Shown: positions 8,472 to 16,974 of the stretch, piece by piece
Layout: each line of letters opens with the position of its first letter
Position numbering within the stretch: position 1 is the first letter of the stretch
NCBI RefSeq assembly: GCF_008124765.1
Contig: NZ_VNHS01000013.1
Span: 62,001 to 126,000, forward strand
Length of the DNA stretch: 64,000 nt
Direction: 5' to 3'
DNA from: Paenibacillus methanolicus
GTDB lineage: Bacteria; Bacillota; Bacilli; Paenibacillales; Paenibacillaceae
Notes under the pieces: generated by a model
What the model saw: the letters and a program-made list of their open reading frames with translations, nothing else
What the model was told of the DNA's origin: nothing
The model's database searches: none
Position numbers and translations under genes: made by a program

Positions 8472-8817
8472 GCTTGCGATTCCTCCTCCTTCCTAAACGA
8501 GCGCCGAGGGCGAAAAGTTTTGCGGAAGTGCTTGAAAGATGCTGGACAAGATCAATGTTTATAGTACAAACTAGGAAGAAGAACCAGGATTCTTCCGTCT
8601 ATTTTACACGAAATCGTCCGAGGTAGAATCCTTTGTCGGCAAACCGGCTCGGCAAGGGCCTTGGACACTCGAACGGGGACGCGGAAGCATATTCATACAT
8701 AACCTTAGTCTGTCGAATAGTGGCAATGAAGGATAATGGACGCAGGATGAAAGTCCTTCCCGAATATAGGGGAGGCGAACGCAAAAGAGCAATCCTTCTG
8801 GAGGGAATCAACCATTT
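8472..8817. other. Divergent intergenic region between ABC operon and GGDEF-EAL gene
   Basis: 346 bp without a convincing gene. It must hold the promoters of both flanking units. AT-rich patches around 8550-8575 and 8690-8745 could contain -10 boxes, but no pair of -35/-10 hexamers at good spacing stands out, and no ECF-type GAAC/CGTC pair was found. Confidence 0.5.
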
Positions 8818-10914
8818 ATGAAACGGGCGGACATATGGACATGGGGAGCGGCCGTCTGCCTCATCGCGGCGGCGGCTGTTCCCGGCATGTTCGAACTTGG
8901 AATTAACGCGCATATTTATAAGCAAAGCTTCGTCTTTATGCATGCGGCGGTAGAATTTCTAGCTTTCGCTTCCTGCTTTACGATCTTCACGCTCGGTTGT
9001 CTGTTCGGTGCGGATAGCGTGACACGTTGGCAGCGTTCGCTGGCTTCCCTGTACGGCGCGGTCGGCGTGCTTGTCTTGATGCATGCGATGACATCTGAAG
9101 GCATGCCGCTGGCTTCGGCGGACGGCGCCGTCACGCTGCCGCTCGTCTACGCGGGCATGGCCGAGCTCGCCGGCGCGATCGGACTGCTCGTCCTGTTCGG
9201 CAAGGGCGATCGGGAGGCGGGACGCGCACAATCGCGGCCGGCAATGATCGGTGCCGTCGCGGCGAGCGCCGTCGTTGCCGGAGGGATCTTCGCTTGGGCT
9301 AGCGGCGAAGGGCTGGCGCAGGGGGCTGGCGTCCGGGCAGTAGGAGCCGTCGCGGAGGGCATGATTTTGATGGCGTACGCGCTCACGGCGGCGCTGCTGT
9401 TCTTCCGTTATCGCGCGTCCAGGCCGACGCTTGCCTCATCGGCGATACAGGCGATTGCGTTGTTTGCGCTCGCGAACGCGCTGCTCGTGGTTGACGGCGG
9501 CGGCGAGACCTACGCGTTCCTGGCGGGTCACGGATTACGGCTGCTCGGCTTCGCTTCGCTGATCCGGGGCATGTTTGCGTCGGCGGCGGAAGCGGAGACG
9601 CTGCGGCAAGAATCGTGCAAGGCGGATATCGACCGGGACGAACTCACCGGGCTTGCGACAAGACGCATGTTGAAGGAACAGCTGCAAGCCGAGATGATTC
9701 AGGCCAAGAACGACAACCGCGTCTTGGGGCTGCTGCTGCTCGATATCGACCGGTTCAAGACGATCAACGACGCGCTCGGCCACACGTTCGGCGACTCCAT
9801 GATCCAAGCGGTCTCGGAGAGACTAAGGACGGCGATGAATGGTCAAGATCGGATATACCGGATGGGCGGAGACGAATTCGCGGTCGTGCTGCCCGGACTT
9901 GCGACGACACAGGCTGCCGAATCCTACGCGCAGCGGCTGATGGGCATGTTCGACCGGCCGATTCTGCTCGACGACGCGGAATACCACATTACCATTAGCA
10001 TCGGTATTTCGTTCTTCCCCCAGGACGGAGAGAGCGTCGACGTGCTGATCAAGAATGCCGACACGGCGATGTACACGGCGAAGGTGCACCGCAACGAGTT
10101 TCAAAGCTATCACTCCGAAATGAACCAGACGACCCGGGATAAGCTGCGTCTGGAGAGCGATCTGCGCAAAGCGCTGGAGAACGAGCAGTTCACGCTCGCC
10201 TATCAGCCGCTGGTCAACTTGAGCACGGGACGGATCGTCGGCGTCGAGGCGCTCGTCCGTTGGCAGCATCCGCAGCGCGGGCTGCTCCCGCCGGGAGAGT
10301 TCATTCCGCTTACCGAGGAGAACGGGCTCATTCTGCCGTTGGGCGAATGGGTGCTCAAGGCGGCTTGCAAGCAGAATAAAGCGTGGCAGGACGCGGGCAT
10401 GCCGCCGATGCGGATGTCGGTCAACCTGTCGATGAGACAGTTCCGGCAGCATAAGCTGGCCGACCGGATCAAGAGCATTCTGGAGCAGACCGGCATGCCG
10501 CCCGAGTATCTGGAGCTGGAGATTACGGAGAGCATGACGAGCGACGTGGAGTTCGCGATCGACACGCTGTCGAATTTGAAGGCGCTCGGCGTGCAGATCA
10601 GCATTGACGACTTCGGGACGGGATACAGCTCGCTCGGATACTTGAAGCGGTTCCCGGTCGACAAGCTGAAGATCGACCGCTCGTTCGTCACCGATCTGAC
10701 GGAAGGAAGCAGCGACGCTGCGATCGTGACGACGATCACCTCCATGGCCCGTCATCTGAAGCTGAAGGTCACCGCGGAAGGCGTCGAGAACGACGATCAG
10801 CTGCGTTTCCTGCGCGAGCGGAACTGCGAAGAGGCGCAAGGATATTACTTCACGAAGCCGATTCCGGCGAATTTATTCGAGCACTGGTACAAGCGGTATT
10901 TGCAGACGGCGTAG
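8818..10914 (+). CDS. Membrane GGDEF-EAL protein (cyclic-di-GMP turnover)
   Basis: 698 residues. The first ~250 are hydrophobic, about eight segments, forming an integral membrane sensor of MASE type. The GGDEF domain spans ~270-430 with GGDEF at 350-354; the usual inhibitory RxxD is replaced by NGQD, so product inhibition is probably lost. The EAL domain (~445-690) has EALVRW at 477, EITES, DDFGTGYSSLGYL, KIDRSFV, AEGVE and QGYYFTKP, all catalytic elements intact. Both synthesis and hydrolysis of c-di-GMP are therefore possible; the net activity cannot be read from sequence. GGAGG precedes the ATG. It is transcribed alone. Confidence 0.93.
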   Translation: MKRADIWTWGAAVCLIAAAAVPGMFELGINAHIYKQSFVFMHAAVEFLAFASCFTIFTLGCLFGADSVTRWQRSLASLYGAVGVLVLMHAMTSEGMPLASADGAVTLPLVYAGMAELAGAIGLLVLFGKGDREAGRAQSRPAMIGAVAASAVVAGGIFAWASGEGLAQGAGVRAVGAVAEGMILMAYALTAALLFFRYRASRPTLASSAIQAIALFALANALLVVDGGGETYAFLAGHGLRLLGFASLIRGMFASAAEAETLRQESCKADIDRDELTGLATRRMLKEQLQAEMIQAKNDNRVLGLLLLDIDRFKTINDALGHTFGDSMIQAVSERLRTAMNGQDRIYRMGGDEFAVVLPGLATTQAAESYAQRLMGMFDRPILLDDAEYHITISIGISFFPQDGESVDVLIKNADTAMYTAKVHRNEFQSYHSEMNQTTRDKLRLESDLRKALENEQFTLAYQPLVNLSTGRIVGVEALVRWQHPQRGLLPPGEFIPLTEENGLILPLGEWVLKAACKQNKAWQDAGMPPMRMSVNLSMRQFRQHKLADRIKSILEQTGMPPEYLELEITESMTSDVEFAIDTLSNLKALGVQISIDDFGTGYSSLGYLKRFPVDKLKIDRSFVTDLTEGSSDAAIVTTITSMARHLKLKVTAEGVENDDQLRFLRERNCEEAQGYYFTKPIPANLFEHWYKRYLQTA

Positions 10915-10972
10915 TCAAGCGAAGACGGGACGGAAGCGGAATCGGCTGTACTAGGAGGTGGCAGAACTGAGG

Positions 10973-11365
10973 GTGACATTATTCATCTACGGCTCGCTGC
11001 TGCCGGGGCTGAGCAACCACGGGCTGTTGGCCGGACGCATGCTGGCTATGAAGCCCGGCCGCGTCGCCGGACGGCTGGTTGACGTGGGGCCGTATCCCGC
11101 GTTGGTCCGCGATATCGTCGCGGCCGAGACGGGCAGCATGGTGCGCGGTCTATGGATCGACGTGGAGCTTAAGCTGCTGCCGCTGCTGGATGAGTTGGAG
11201 GATTTCGCCGGTCCGGAGGAGACGAACGATTACGACCGCGTCTGGACCGCGGATGCCGACGATCCGGCGCGATCCGGATGGGTGTACGTCTGGCCGGACG
11301 ACAGGGGCAAGCCGGTCGTGGACGGCGAGGATTGGGCGCGTTACTTCATCGAGAAGCGCAGGTAG
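10973..11365 (+). CDS. Gamma-glutamylcyclotransferase (GGCT)-fold protein
   Basis: 130 residues. The N-terminal VTLFIYGSLLPG matches the YGSLxxG loop of GGCT-like/AIG2 proteins, and LDELEDF supplies the acidic catalytic-type Glu; ALVRD and GWVYVW are further typical strands. Members release 5-oxoproline from gamma-glutamyl compounds or act on gamma-glutamylamines; the substrate here is unknown. The frame is open back to a GTG at 10958 that lies inside the AGGAGG site, so I favour GTG 10973 (a CTG at 10967 is also well spaced). A terminator follows at 11377-11406. Confidence 0.8.
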   Translation: MTLFIYGSLLPGLSNHGLLAGRMLAMKPGRVAGRLVDVGPYPALVRDIVAAETGSMVRGLWIDVELKLLPLLDELEDFAGPEETNDYDRVWTADADDPARSGWVYVWPDDRGKPVVDGEDWARYFIEKRR

Positions 11366-11376
11366 AGAGCAGGAAG

Positions 11377-11406
11377 ACGGGGGCCATTAGAGGCGCCCGT
11401 TTTTTG
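11377..11406 (+). terminator. Rho-independent terminator after GGCT-like gene
   Basis: ACGGGGGCC pairs imperfectly with GGCGCCCGT, followed by six T. Confidence 0.75.
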
Positions 11407-11571
11407 TTTGGTGGGTGTTCGAACGATCGTTATGATTTCCGTATTCTAGGATTTATTATAAGCGTTCTATAATATAGAAGCGAACGCCGACACGAAACGC
11501 GAGTAACCCATTCTGAGGTTAAGCATGTACGTCGTGATCGGCAAGCATACCGGGCAGCAACGCGAAGGATT

Positions 11572-11585
11572 AGGACATATGTCCT
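11572..11585. promoter_or_regulatory. Perfect 14-bp palindrome, candidate Crp/Fnr operator
   Basis: AGGACATATGTCCT is a perfect palindrome 58 bp before the regulator's start codon. Its centre (11578.5) is about 42 bp upstream of the start point predicted from the promoter at 11586-11614, the position used by Crp/Fnr activators of class II promoters. Confidence 0.5.
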
Positions 11586-11614
11586 TTGGCGGTAGCGGAA
11601 TAATAACGTAAACT
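11586..11614 (+). promoter_or_regulatory. Promoter candidate for the Crp/Fnr gene
   Basis: TTGGCG and TAAACT are separated by 17 bases; each matches the SigA consensus at four of six positions. Weak hexamers fit a promoter that needs an activator. Confidence 0.45.
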
Positions 11615-11642
11615 ATGGTGTCAGGCAGGGGAGTATTTTTCA

Positions 11643-12356
11643 TTGGGGGCGCGGAACATGAAAAAGCGGCATGATACGGGAGAAATCCGCGCGCTGATCG
11701 AAGGCCATGGACTTGGCGAGGCGTTCGGTCGGGAGACGGCGGAGCGGATGGAGCTTCGCGTCTACGATGACGGCGAATTCGTATGCAAGATGGGCGAGCG
11801 GACGGACGGGCTGTATGTGCTCGTATCGGGCAAGCTTAAAATTTATACGCTTCTGCCTTCCGGCAAGTCGATGCTGCTGCGATTCGGCAAGGCGCCGTCG
11901 CTCATCGGCGACGTGGAATGGACGGGACGTTATCCGGTGAAGAACAACGTGGAGGCCGTCGGCGAATGCACGCTGCTGTTCGCCAGCCGCGAGGTTATTA
12001 TGGAGCTGCAGGCGCAACGCCCGGCTTTCCTCTGGTTCATGATCGAGAATTTAAGCTACAAACTGCACACGTTCGGCAATGCAACGGCGATGAACGTGCT
12101 TTATCCGGTCGAAAACCGATTCGCGAGCTATTTGCTTTCGCTGCATGAGCTTCGGGACCGACAAGGCGCCGCGGACGAAATCCGCACTTCCACGCTGACG
12201 GAGACGGCCGAGATGCTGGGCGCGAGCTACCGCCATCTCAACCGGGTCATCGCCCGATTTGTAGACGAAGGCGTACTGGCGCGCAGAAGAGGACGTCTCG
12301 TCATTATGGACGAAGAGAAGCTGCGCGCGTTGGCCGGCGGACATTCGTACGCCTAG
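11643..12356 (+). CDS. Crp/Fnr-family transcriptional regulator (YeiL-like)
   Basis: 237 residues. Residues ~30-125 form a cyclic-nucleotide-binding-type beta barrel (FVCKMGERTDGLYVLVSGKLKIYTLLPSGKSMLLRFGKAPSLIGDVEW); a long dimer helix follows, then a winged helix with TLTETAEMLGASYRHLNRVIARFVDEGVL as the recognition helix-turn-helix. The arrangement resembles YeiL of enteric bacteria. No Cys cluster for an iron-sulfur centre is visible, so the signal is unknown. TTG 11643 has AGGGGAG at 9 bases; ATG 11658 is the alternative. A palindrome just upstream suggests autoregulation. It is monocistronic. Confidence 0.88.
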   Translation: MGARNMKKRHDTGEIRALIEGHGLGEAFGRETAERMELRVYDDGEFVCKMGERTDGLYVLVSGKLKIYTLLPSGKSMLLRFGKAPSLIGDVEWTGRYPVKNNVEAVGECTLLFASREVIMELQAQRPAFLWFMIENLSYKLHTFGNATAMNVLYPVENRFASYLLSLHELRDRQGAADEIRTSTLTETAEMLGASYRHLNRVIARFVDEGVLARRRGRLVIMDEEKLRALAGGHSYA

Positions 12357-12453
12357 TCGGGAAGAGCCGGTATGGCGGCGGCTGCGCGAATGGGCTTGGC
12401 AGGGACGAGTCGTCAAGTCCTCCGAAGCGATCTGCGTTAAAGAAGCATGAATG

Positions 12454-12499
12454 CGAACAGGCCGAACCGCTCCTAAGCTGGAGAAGTTCGGCCTGTTCG
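12454..12499. terminator. 14-bp perfect stem-loop between convergent genes
   Basis: CGAACAGGCCGAAC (12454-12467) pairs perfectly with 12486-12499 across an 18-base loop. It lies between the ends of the Crp/Fnr gene and the convergent membrane-protein gene. There is no U-run on either strand, so it may be an intrinsic terminator of weak type or a 3'-end protecting hairpin. Confidence 0.4.
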
Positions 12500-12515
12500 G
12501 CGAGCGTATGCGCGG

Positions 12516-13313
12516 TTATTGGAGGATCGACGAGACCGGAACTGTGCCGGTCTCGTCGGCTCCAGGAGGGAACCACCCCATCGTCTTGGCTCCCGGCGAC
12601 ACGGAAGGCACGGCTTCCTTTGTAGCGGGATCATCCGCATCCGCTTCTATAATCGCGGGAACCGTCGTCCTCCCGGGAGTAGCCGCATGGATCAGGCATA
12701 CCGGCAGCAGCACCGCGGCCGTGCCAAGCACCATCAATCGCTTCAACCGATAAACGGCGGCCGTGCCGTCGAGCCGATGAATTCGTTTATGCTTCACATG
12801 CTGCCTCACCGCCAGCAGAACGGCCAGCGTCACTGCGGCGCCGGCGAATAGCGCCAGCTGCCATGCCGTCTCGCGGACCGAAGGGAATACCGTTGCCGCC
12901 GCGTAGACGACGGACCCAAGGGTCAGCGCGTGGACGGGCAGCACGATCTTCTTGTCTGACGCGGCTCTCCGCAGCGTTCTGCTAGGCCGCGCCGCTATAA
13001 CCGGTTCCAGCTTGATCGTCAATTTGGCCATGTGCGCCGCCGCCGATACGGCAGTCAAAGCCGGGAGGGCGAGCAGGACGGCGAAGGCTATCCATTGGCC
13101 GGTCGCCGGTCCCGCCTCGGTGCGCGCGACCGCCGCGGCCTCGCCGCCGATGAGCAGCGCCGCGCCGGCTAGCAGCAGCAGCGTCAATCGGGCGGTACGC
13201 CGCATGCGGCCGGTGCTGCCGCCTAACGCGATCGAGCCGGCTCCGTAGCTGGCGAATAAAGTCATGGTCGCGATGAGGAGAGCGAGCCCGTCGCGCATCA
13301 TCGTCTCTGGCAT
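12516..13313 (-). CDS. Multi-pass membrane protein of unknown function
   Basis: 265 residues. Six hydrophobic stretches are visible (LALLIATMTLFASYGAGSIAL, ARLTLLLLAGAALLIGG, IAFAVLLALPALTAVSAA, VLPVHALTLGSVVYAAATV, LALFAGAAVTLAVLLAV, LMVLGTAAVLLPVCLIHAA), ending in a ~40-residue polar, probably external tail. No family motif is recognised. GGAGG lies 8 bases before ATG 13313. A 12-bp inverted repeat (12528-12539 / 12547-12558) falls inside the last codons and could act as part of the 3' end. It is convergent with the Crp/Fnr gene and divergent from nothing; its neighbour upstream is on the same strand but 130 bp away. Confidence 0.7.
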   Translation of the reverse strand: MPETMMRDGLALLIATMTLFASYGAGSIALGGSTGRMRRTARLTLLLLAGAALLIGGEAAAVARTEAGPATGQWIAFAVLLALPALTAVSAAAHMAKLTIKLEPVIAARPSRTLRRAASDKKIVLPVHALTLGSVVYAAATVFPSVRETAWQLALFAGAAVTLAVLLAVRQHVKHKRIHRLDGTAAVYRLKRLMVLGTAAVLLPVCLIHAATPGRTTVPAIIEADADDPATKEAVPSVSPGAKTMGWFPPGADETGTVPVSSILQ

Positions 13314-13445
13314 ATCATACGCCTCCGTTTCCCATTTACATCACTTCCTCTATATTACAAAGACGCGAAGGAGCGGGGAATCGGCCGGGGACGGGTTTTG
13401 AACCTGGACCTCAGGCCCGGAAGCGGGATACGTCCGCAGACGGAG

Positions 13446-14462
13446 TTACCCGCTCACCGCTTCTTTCAGCAGCTCGTAAGACCGTACCCTGGCGGCGTGA
13501 TCGTAGACCGTCGAGGCGACGATGAGCTCGTCGGCCTGCGTCTCGTCCACGATCTCCTGCAGCCGAGCGCGTACGGTTTCTCGGCCGCCTGCGATCGTAT
13601 AGTTCAGCTGACGGCGCACGATCGCTTTCTCCTGCGTCGTCCAGAGCGCGTCCATATCCGCTACCGGCGGCTGGAGCATGCCGGTACGCCCGCGAATGAT
13701 ATTCAGGAATTGCTGCTCGTGACTCGTGGCCAAATATCGCGCTTCTTCGTCCGTCTCGGCCATGACGATATTCACGCCGACCATGGCGTACGGCTTCACC
13801 AGCTGGCCGGAAGGCTTGAAGCCGTTGCGGTACAGATCTAGGGCGGGCAGCAGATAATCCGGGGCAAAGTGGCTCGCGAAGCCGAACGGCAGGCCGAGCT
13901 CGGCGGCAAGCCGCGCGCTGAAATCGCTCGAGCCAAGCAGCCAGATCGGAATATCGAGTCCTTCGCCCGGAAAAGCGCGGACGCCGGCGGGACGGTAGTC
14001 CTGGGGCGCGTTCGGATCCAGATACGCGCGAAGCTCGCCCAGCAGCTCCGGAAAATCATGGCCGCCGCTCCCGAGGCCGCGCCGGATGGCGCGGGCGGCC
14101 GGCTGGTCGGAGCCTGGCGCTCGGCCGAGTCCCAGATCGATCCGGCCGGGATACATCGATTCCAGCGTGCCGAACTGCTCGGCGATCATGAGCGGGGCGT
14201 GGTTAGGCAGCATGATGCCGCCGGAGCCGACGCGAATCTTCGTCGTACCCGCGGCGATATAGCCAATGGCGACGGAGGTCGCCGAGCTGGCGATGCCCGG
14301 CATGTTGTGGTGTTCGGCAAGCCAATAGCGGTGATAGCCCAGCCGCTCCGCGTTGCGGGCCAGGTCGAGGGAATTTCGGAATGAAACCGAAGGCGTGCTC
14401 CCGGCCGTGACCGGAGCAAGGTCTAATATGGAAAGCGTTACGTTCTCAATCGTTCTGCGCAT
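13446..14462 (-). CDS. LLM-class flavin-dependent oxidoreductase (luciferase-like)
   Basis: 338 residues from ATG 14462, which has AGGAGG 9 bases upstream; an ATG at 14546 is in frame but lies at the promoter. The TIM-barrel signatures of the bacterial luciferase family are clear: LSILDLAPV at the N-terminus, [70 protein letters not shown] and '[14 protein letters not shown]' at the end, as in the YhbW/MsnO8 subgroup. These use reduced FMN to oxygenate small organic substrates; the substrate is unknown. The promoter holds a perfect palindrome between -35 and -10, so a local repressor is likely. Confidence 0.92.
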   Translation of the reverse strand: MRRTIENVTLSILDLAPVTAGSTPSVSFRNSLDLARNAERLGYHRYWLAEHHNMPGIASSATSVAIGYIAAGTTKIRVGSGGIMLPNHAPLMIAEQFGTLESMYPGRIDLGLGRAPGSDQPAARAIRRGLGSGGHDFPELLGELRAYLDPNAPQDYRPAGVRAFPGEGLDIPIWLLGSSDFSARLAAELGLPFGFASHFAPDYLLPALDLYRNGFKPSGQLVKPYAMVGVNIVMAETDEEARYLATSHEQQFLNIIRGRTGMLQPPVADMDALWTTQEKAIVRRQLNYTIAGGRETVRARLQEIVDETQADELIVASTVYDHAARVRSYELLKEAVSG

Positions 14463-14510
14463 GGTTGGACAGCCTCCTGACAGGGATTCATGAATAGAGT
14501 ATCCCCCGTC

Positions 14511-14539
14511 ATTATGATATGTTGTTGCAACAAAAGCAA
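14511..14539 (-). promoter_or_regulatory. Promoter of the LLM oxidoreductase with internal palindromic operator
   Basis: On the minus strand TTGCTT-N17-CATAAT. The spacer contains TTGTTGCAACAA (14522-14533), a perfect 12-bp palindrome placed where a repressor would block RNA polymerase. Confidence 0.55.
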
Positions 14540-14681
14540 GTAGCAACGCATTTGTAAGTAAGTATAATATTTATACCATTGATTCGCTATCATGCGCCGT
14601 CAAGTCTTTCAAGCCGGGCATGACAGACTCGAAATATGCTACAATATGGGCAGTTTGACAATCGAGGAGTGGGCATGGAAG

Positions 14682-14963
14682 ATGGGCGGACAACAAGTTA
14701 ACGAACAAGAGCTCGTGCGGTACATAGCGGGCAAGACGAAAGCGGACGAGAAGAGCATCGGACTCGTTCTGCGGCATGCGGCGGCATTCATGGAGCGAGC
14801 GCAGGCGGGACGCAAGGGCGAGGTAGACGTCGACATTGACGATATCGTCGATTACGTCATGACCCGCAAGGATGTGCGGCTGAGCGAGCTGGCGGTCGAG
14901 AGCATTCTCGAAGCGGAAATGGACTACTTGATGGATAAGGGTCTTGCCGGGTATATTGACTAA
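14682..14963 (+). CDS. Small conserved-type cytosolic protein, unknown function
   Basis: 93 residues (MGGQQVNEQELVRYIAGKTKADEKSIGLVLRHAAAF... to ...GLAGYID), acidic, mainly helical. The segment VRYIAGKTKADEKSIGLVLRHAAAFM resembles the DNA-binding HU/IHF-type N-terminal helix pattern or a small regulatory protein, but I cannot assign a family with confidence. ATG 14682 is preferred: GAGGAG lies 12 bases upstream, and the upstream in-frame ATGs (14592, 14646) lack a site and overlap a TACAAT that may be the -10 box. It is followed by the long leader of the copper operon. Confidence 0.65.
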   Translation: MGGQQVNEQELVRYIAGKTKADEKSIGLVLRHAAAFMERAQAGRKGEVDVDIDDIVDYVMTRKDVRLSELAVESILEAEMDYLMDKGLAGYID

Positions 14964-15268
14964 TCCGCGATGGGGACATGCGGAACGGGCGCTCGCTGCT
15001 GCACGGGCGCTTTTTGCGTTCCTTCTCTCCGCCGCGTAGTTTCTTGTTTAATTTATGAAACAATCTAGGTTACAATGGCAATAGTTGGACGATAACCAAT
15101 AAAGGAGGGAACTGATAATTTTTGGATGGTGTTGCCCGGGATCTAAGGGGCGGTCGCGCGGCGAGGCCTTGGTGTTGCCCGAAAGTTCGGATTTTGTGCA
15201 CTGGCATGAAAGCGGTTCGATAAGTACACTAAGACTTGTAGTGCAAAGAGAAAGGACGTGCGGCTTCA
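14964..15268 (+). promoter_or_regulatory. Leader/control region of the copper operon
   Basis: 305 bp without a supported gene. It holds a direct repeat TGGTGTTGCCCG at 15127-15138 and 15170-15181 (43 bp apart), an inverted repeat CACTA-N7-TAGTG around 15227-15243, and a TACAAT that could be a -10 box near 15073. No copper-repressor box of known consensus is certain. Confidence 0.45.
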
Positions 15269-16948
15269 TTGTTAACTCCTGCAAATCAAACATCTTCTTA
15301 TGCGACACAACGGTTAATTAGCTTGCGCCATGCGGCGAGGCTTCTACTTATGTTGACGCTGGCAACGTCGATTCTGCTGCTGCCAAGCCTGGCGTCCGCC
15401 CACGCGGTCATCGAGAAGATGACGCCGGCCGCGGGCGAACGAATGGCGAAGGGACCGGAGAAGATCGAGCTGGCATTCAACGAGGCGATCGAATCGAAGG
15501 TCGGTTCGCTCAAGGTGCTGGACAAAAAATCCAAAACAATCGGCTCGTCCGAGCCGATGACGAGCAAGGATGGGCGCACGTTGTCGCTCGCGCTTCCTAC
15601 GCTTGCGGAAGGCGTGTATACCGTCTCCTACAGCGTCATCTCGGCGGACGGTCATCCGGTAAGCGGATCGTACGTCTTTATCGTCGGCAATCCGCCGGAA
15701 GCCGTCGATGCGTCGAATTTCAACGTCCATACTGAGCTCGGCCACGAAGGGCACGTCATGTCGACCCAGCTAGGCGGCAGAGATTTCATCCTGTACGCCA
15801 TCCGCATCGCATATTATGCCGCGCTAATGCTGGCCGCGGGACTTCTCCTATGGTCGGCCATCGCGAGACAGGAGAACCAGTCGCTGGGCCGCGTTCGCCG
15901 CAAATGGGAACTGCCCGTCGCGCGCAGCTTGCTCGTGATCGTCCTCCTCTTCGTGTTCATTCAAGCGACGGAGATGATGAAGGGTTATCCCGCAAGCGAT
16001 TATGCGAAGTTATTCGGCCAAACCTCGGTCGGACGCGCCTGGCTGCTGCTCGTCGTGCTGGCAGTCGCCCTGTTCCCCGTGCTGAAGCTAGGTTCGGCCG
16101 TTCGGGCAGTCTGGGCGGTGCTTATCCTCGGCGTCGAGAGCTGGAGCGGACACGCGGCAGTCTATTCGCCGAAATTCGTAACGATCTTGCTGGATTTCAT
16201 CCATCTGGCAGGCTCCGCGCTCTGGGCGGGCGGGCTCGTCCTCCTCTTCGCCGTGTGGAGGTTCGACCGCAAGGAGGCCGGGCGTTTCGCGGAGCAGTTC
16301 TCGCGGATGGCACTCCTGTCGATCGCGGTCATGACGGTGAGCGGCGTCGCCATGACGCTGTTCTTCCTGCCGTCGCTGGATTACCTGCTCTATACGCCTT
16401 GGGGCAAAATGCTCATCGCCAAGACCGCCGTCGTCGCGCTCGTGCTTGTCGTCGGCGCGCTACTCCGCTTCCGCGTGCGGAAGGGGCAGCTGCCGCCGGC
16501 CGCGCTGCTGAGGGCGGATTTAGGCTTGATGGCGCTCATAATCGCGATCGTTGGCATCTTCACGTACATTACGCCGCTGCCGGCGAACGAACCGATTCTG
16601 TATCATAAAATGGGCGAAGAGCAGCATCTCACCCTGCGCATATCGCCGAATAAGCCGGGGGCCGACAATACGTTCTCTCTTCGTGTCTGGCTGCCGGAGA
16701 ACGTCGGTCCGGCGAAGTCGGTCAAACTGCGGATGATTTCGCTCGACCGTCCGGAGCTAGGCGCGATCGACGTGCCGCTCGCGCCGTTCGTGGACGAGGA
16801 GACGAGCGAATTCACCGGCTTCGTCGGCGAATCGTTGAAGGCCGAAGGGCCGTTCCTGCCGTTCGCGGGCAAATGGCAGGCGGAGATGCGGGTGATCACG
16901 CGGAACGACGACGAGATCGTGGAACGTTATGAGTTCCGCAACTATTAA
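15269..16948 (+). CDS. ycnJ: CopC-CopD fusion, copper uptake/resistance membrane protein (YcnJ-like)
   Basis: 559 residues. A signal sequence (RHAARLLLMLTLATSILLLPSLASA) is followed by mature His45 and a CopC domain (residues 45-140: AHAVIEKMTPAAGERM..., VSYSVISADGHPVSGSYVFIVG). The N-terminal His and the DGH motif bind Cu(II) in this family. Residues ~175-445 have about eight membrane segments of the CopD domain; a C-terminal ~100-residue extracellular beta domain ends the protein, as in Bacillus YcnJ. YcnJ imports or stores copper under limitation. TTG 15269 is chosen because the signal peptide needs its basic residues; AAAGGA is 12-14 bases upstream. Next gene, a histidine kinase, starts 26 bp on. 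Confidence 0.93.
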   Translation: MLTPANQTSSYATQRLISLRHAARLLLMLTLATSILLLPSLASAHAVIEKMTPAAGERMAKGPEKIELAFNEAIESKVGSLKVLDKKSKTIGSSEPMTSKDGRTLSLALPTLAEGVYTVSYSVISADGHPVSGSYVFIVGNPPEAVDASNFNVHTELGHEGHVMSTQLGGRDFILYAIRIAYYAALMLAAGLLLWSAIARQENQSLGRVRRKWELPVARSLLVIVLLFVFIQATEMMKGYPASDYAKLFGQTSVGRAWLLLVVLAVALFPVLKLGSAVRAVWAVLILGVESWSGHAAVYSPKFVTILLDFIHLAGSALWAGGLVLLFAVWRFDRKEAGRFAEQFSRMALLSIAVMTVSGVAMTLFFLPSLDYLLYTPWGKMLIAKTAVVALVLVVGALLRFRVRKGQLPPAALLRADLGLMALIIAIVGIFTYITPLPANEPILYHKMGEEQHLTLRISPNKPGADNTFSLRVWLPENVGPAKSVKLRMISLDRPELGAIDVPLAPFVDEETSEFTGFVGESLKAEGPFLPFAGKWQAEMRVITRNDDEIVERYEFRNY

Positions 16949-16974
16949 GCGAGCCGGGGGAAGGAGCGGCGTCG

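Noticed and set aside
13383-13445. tRNA-like T-arm on the minus strand (GGTTCAAAACC)
   Set aside because: No cloverleaf forms: the acceptor complement and anticodon arm are missing. It is probably the 3' end of the oxidoreductase transcript.
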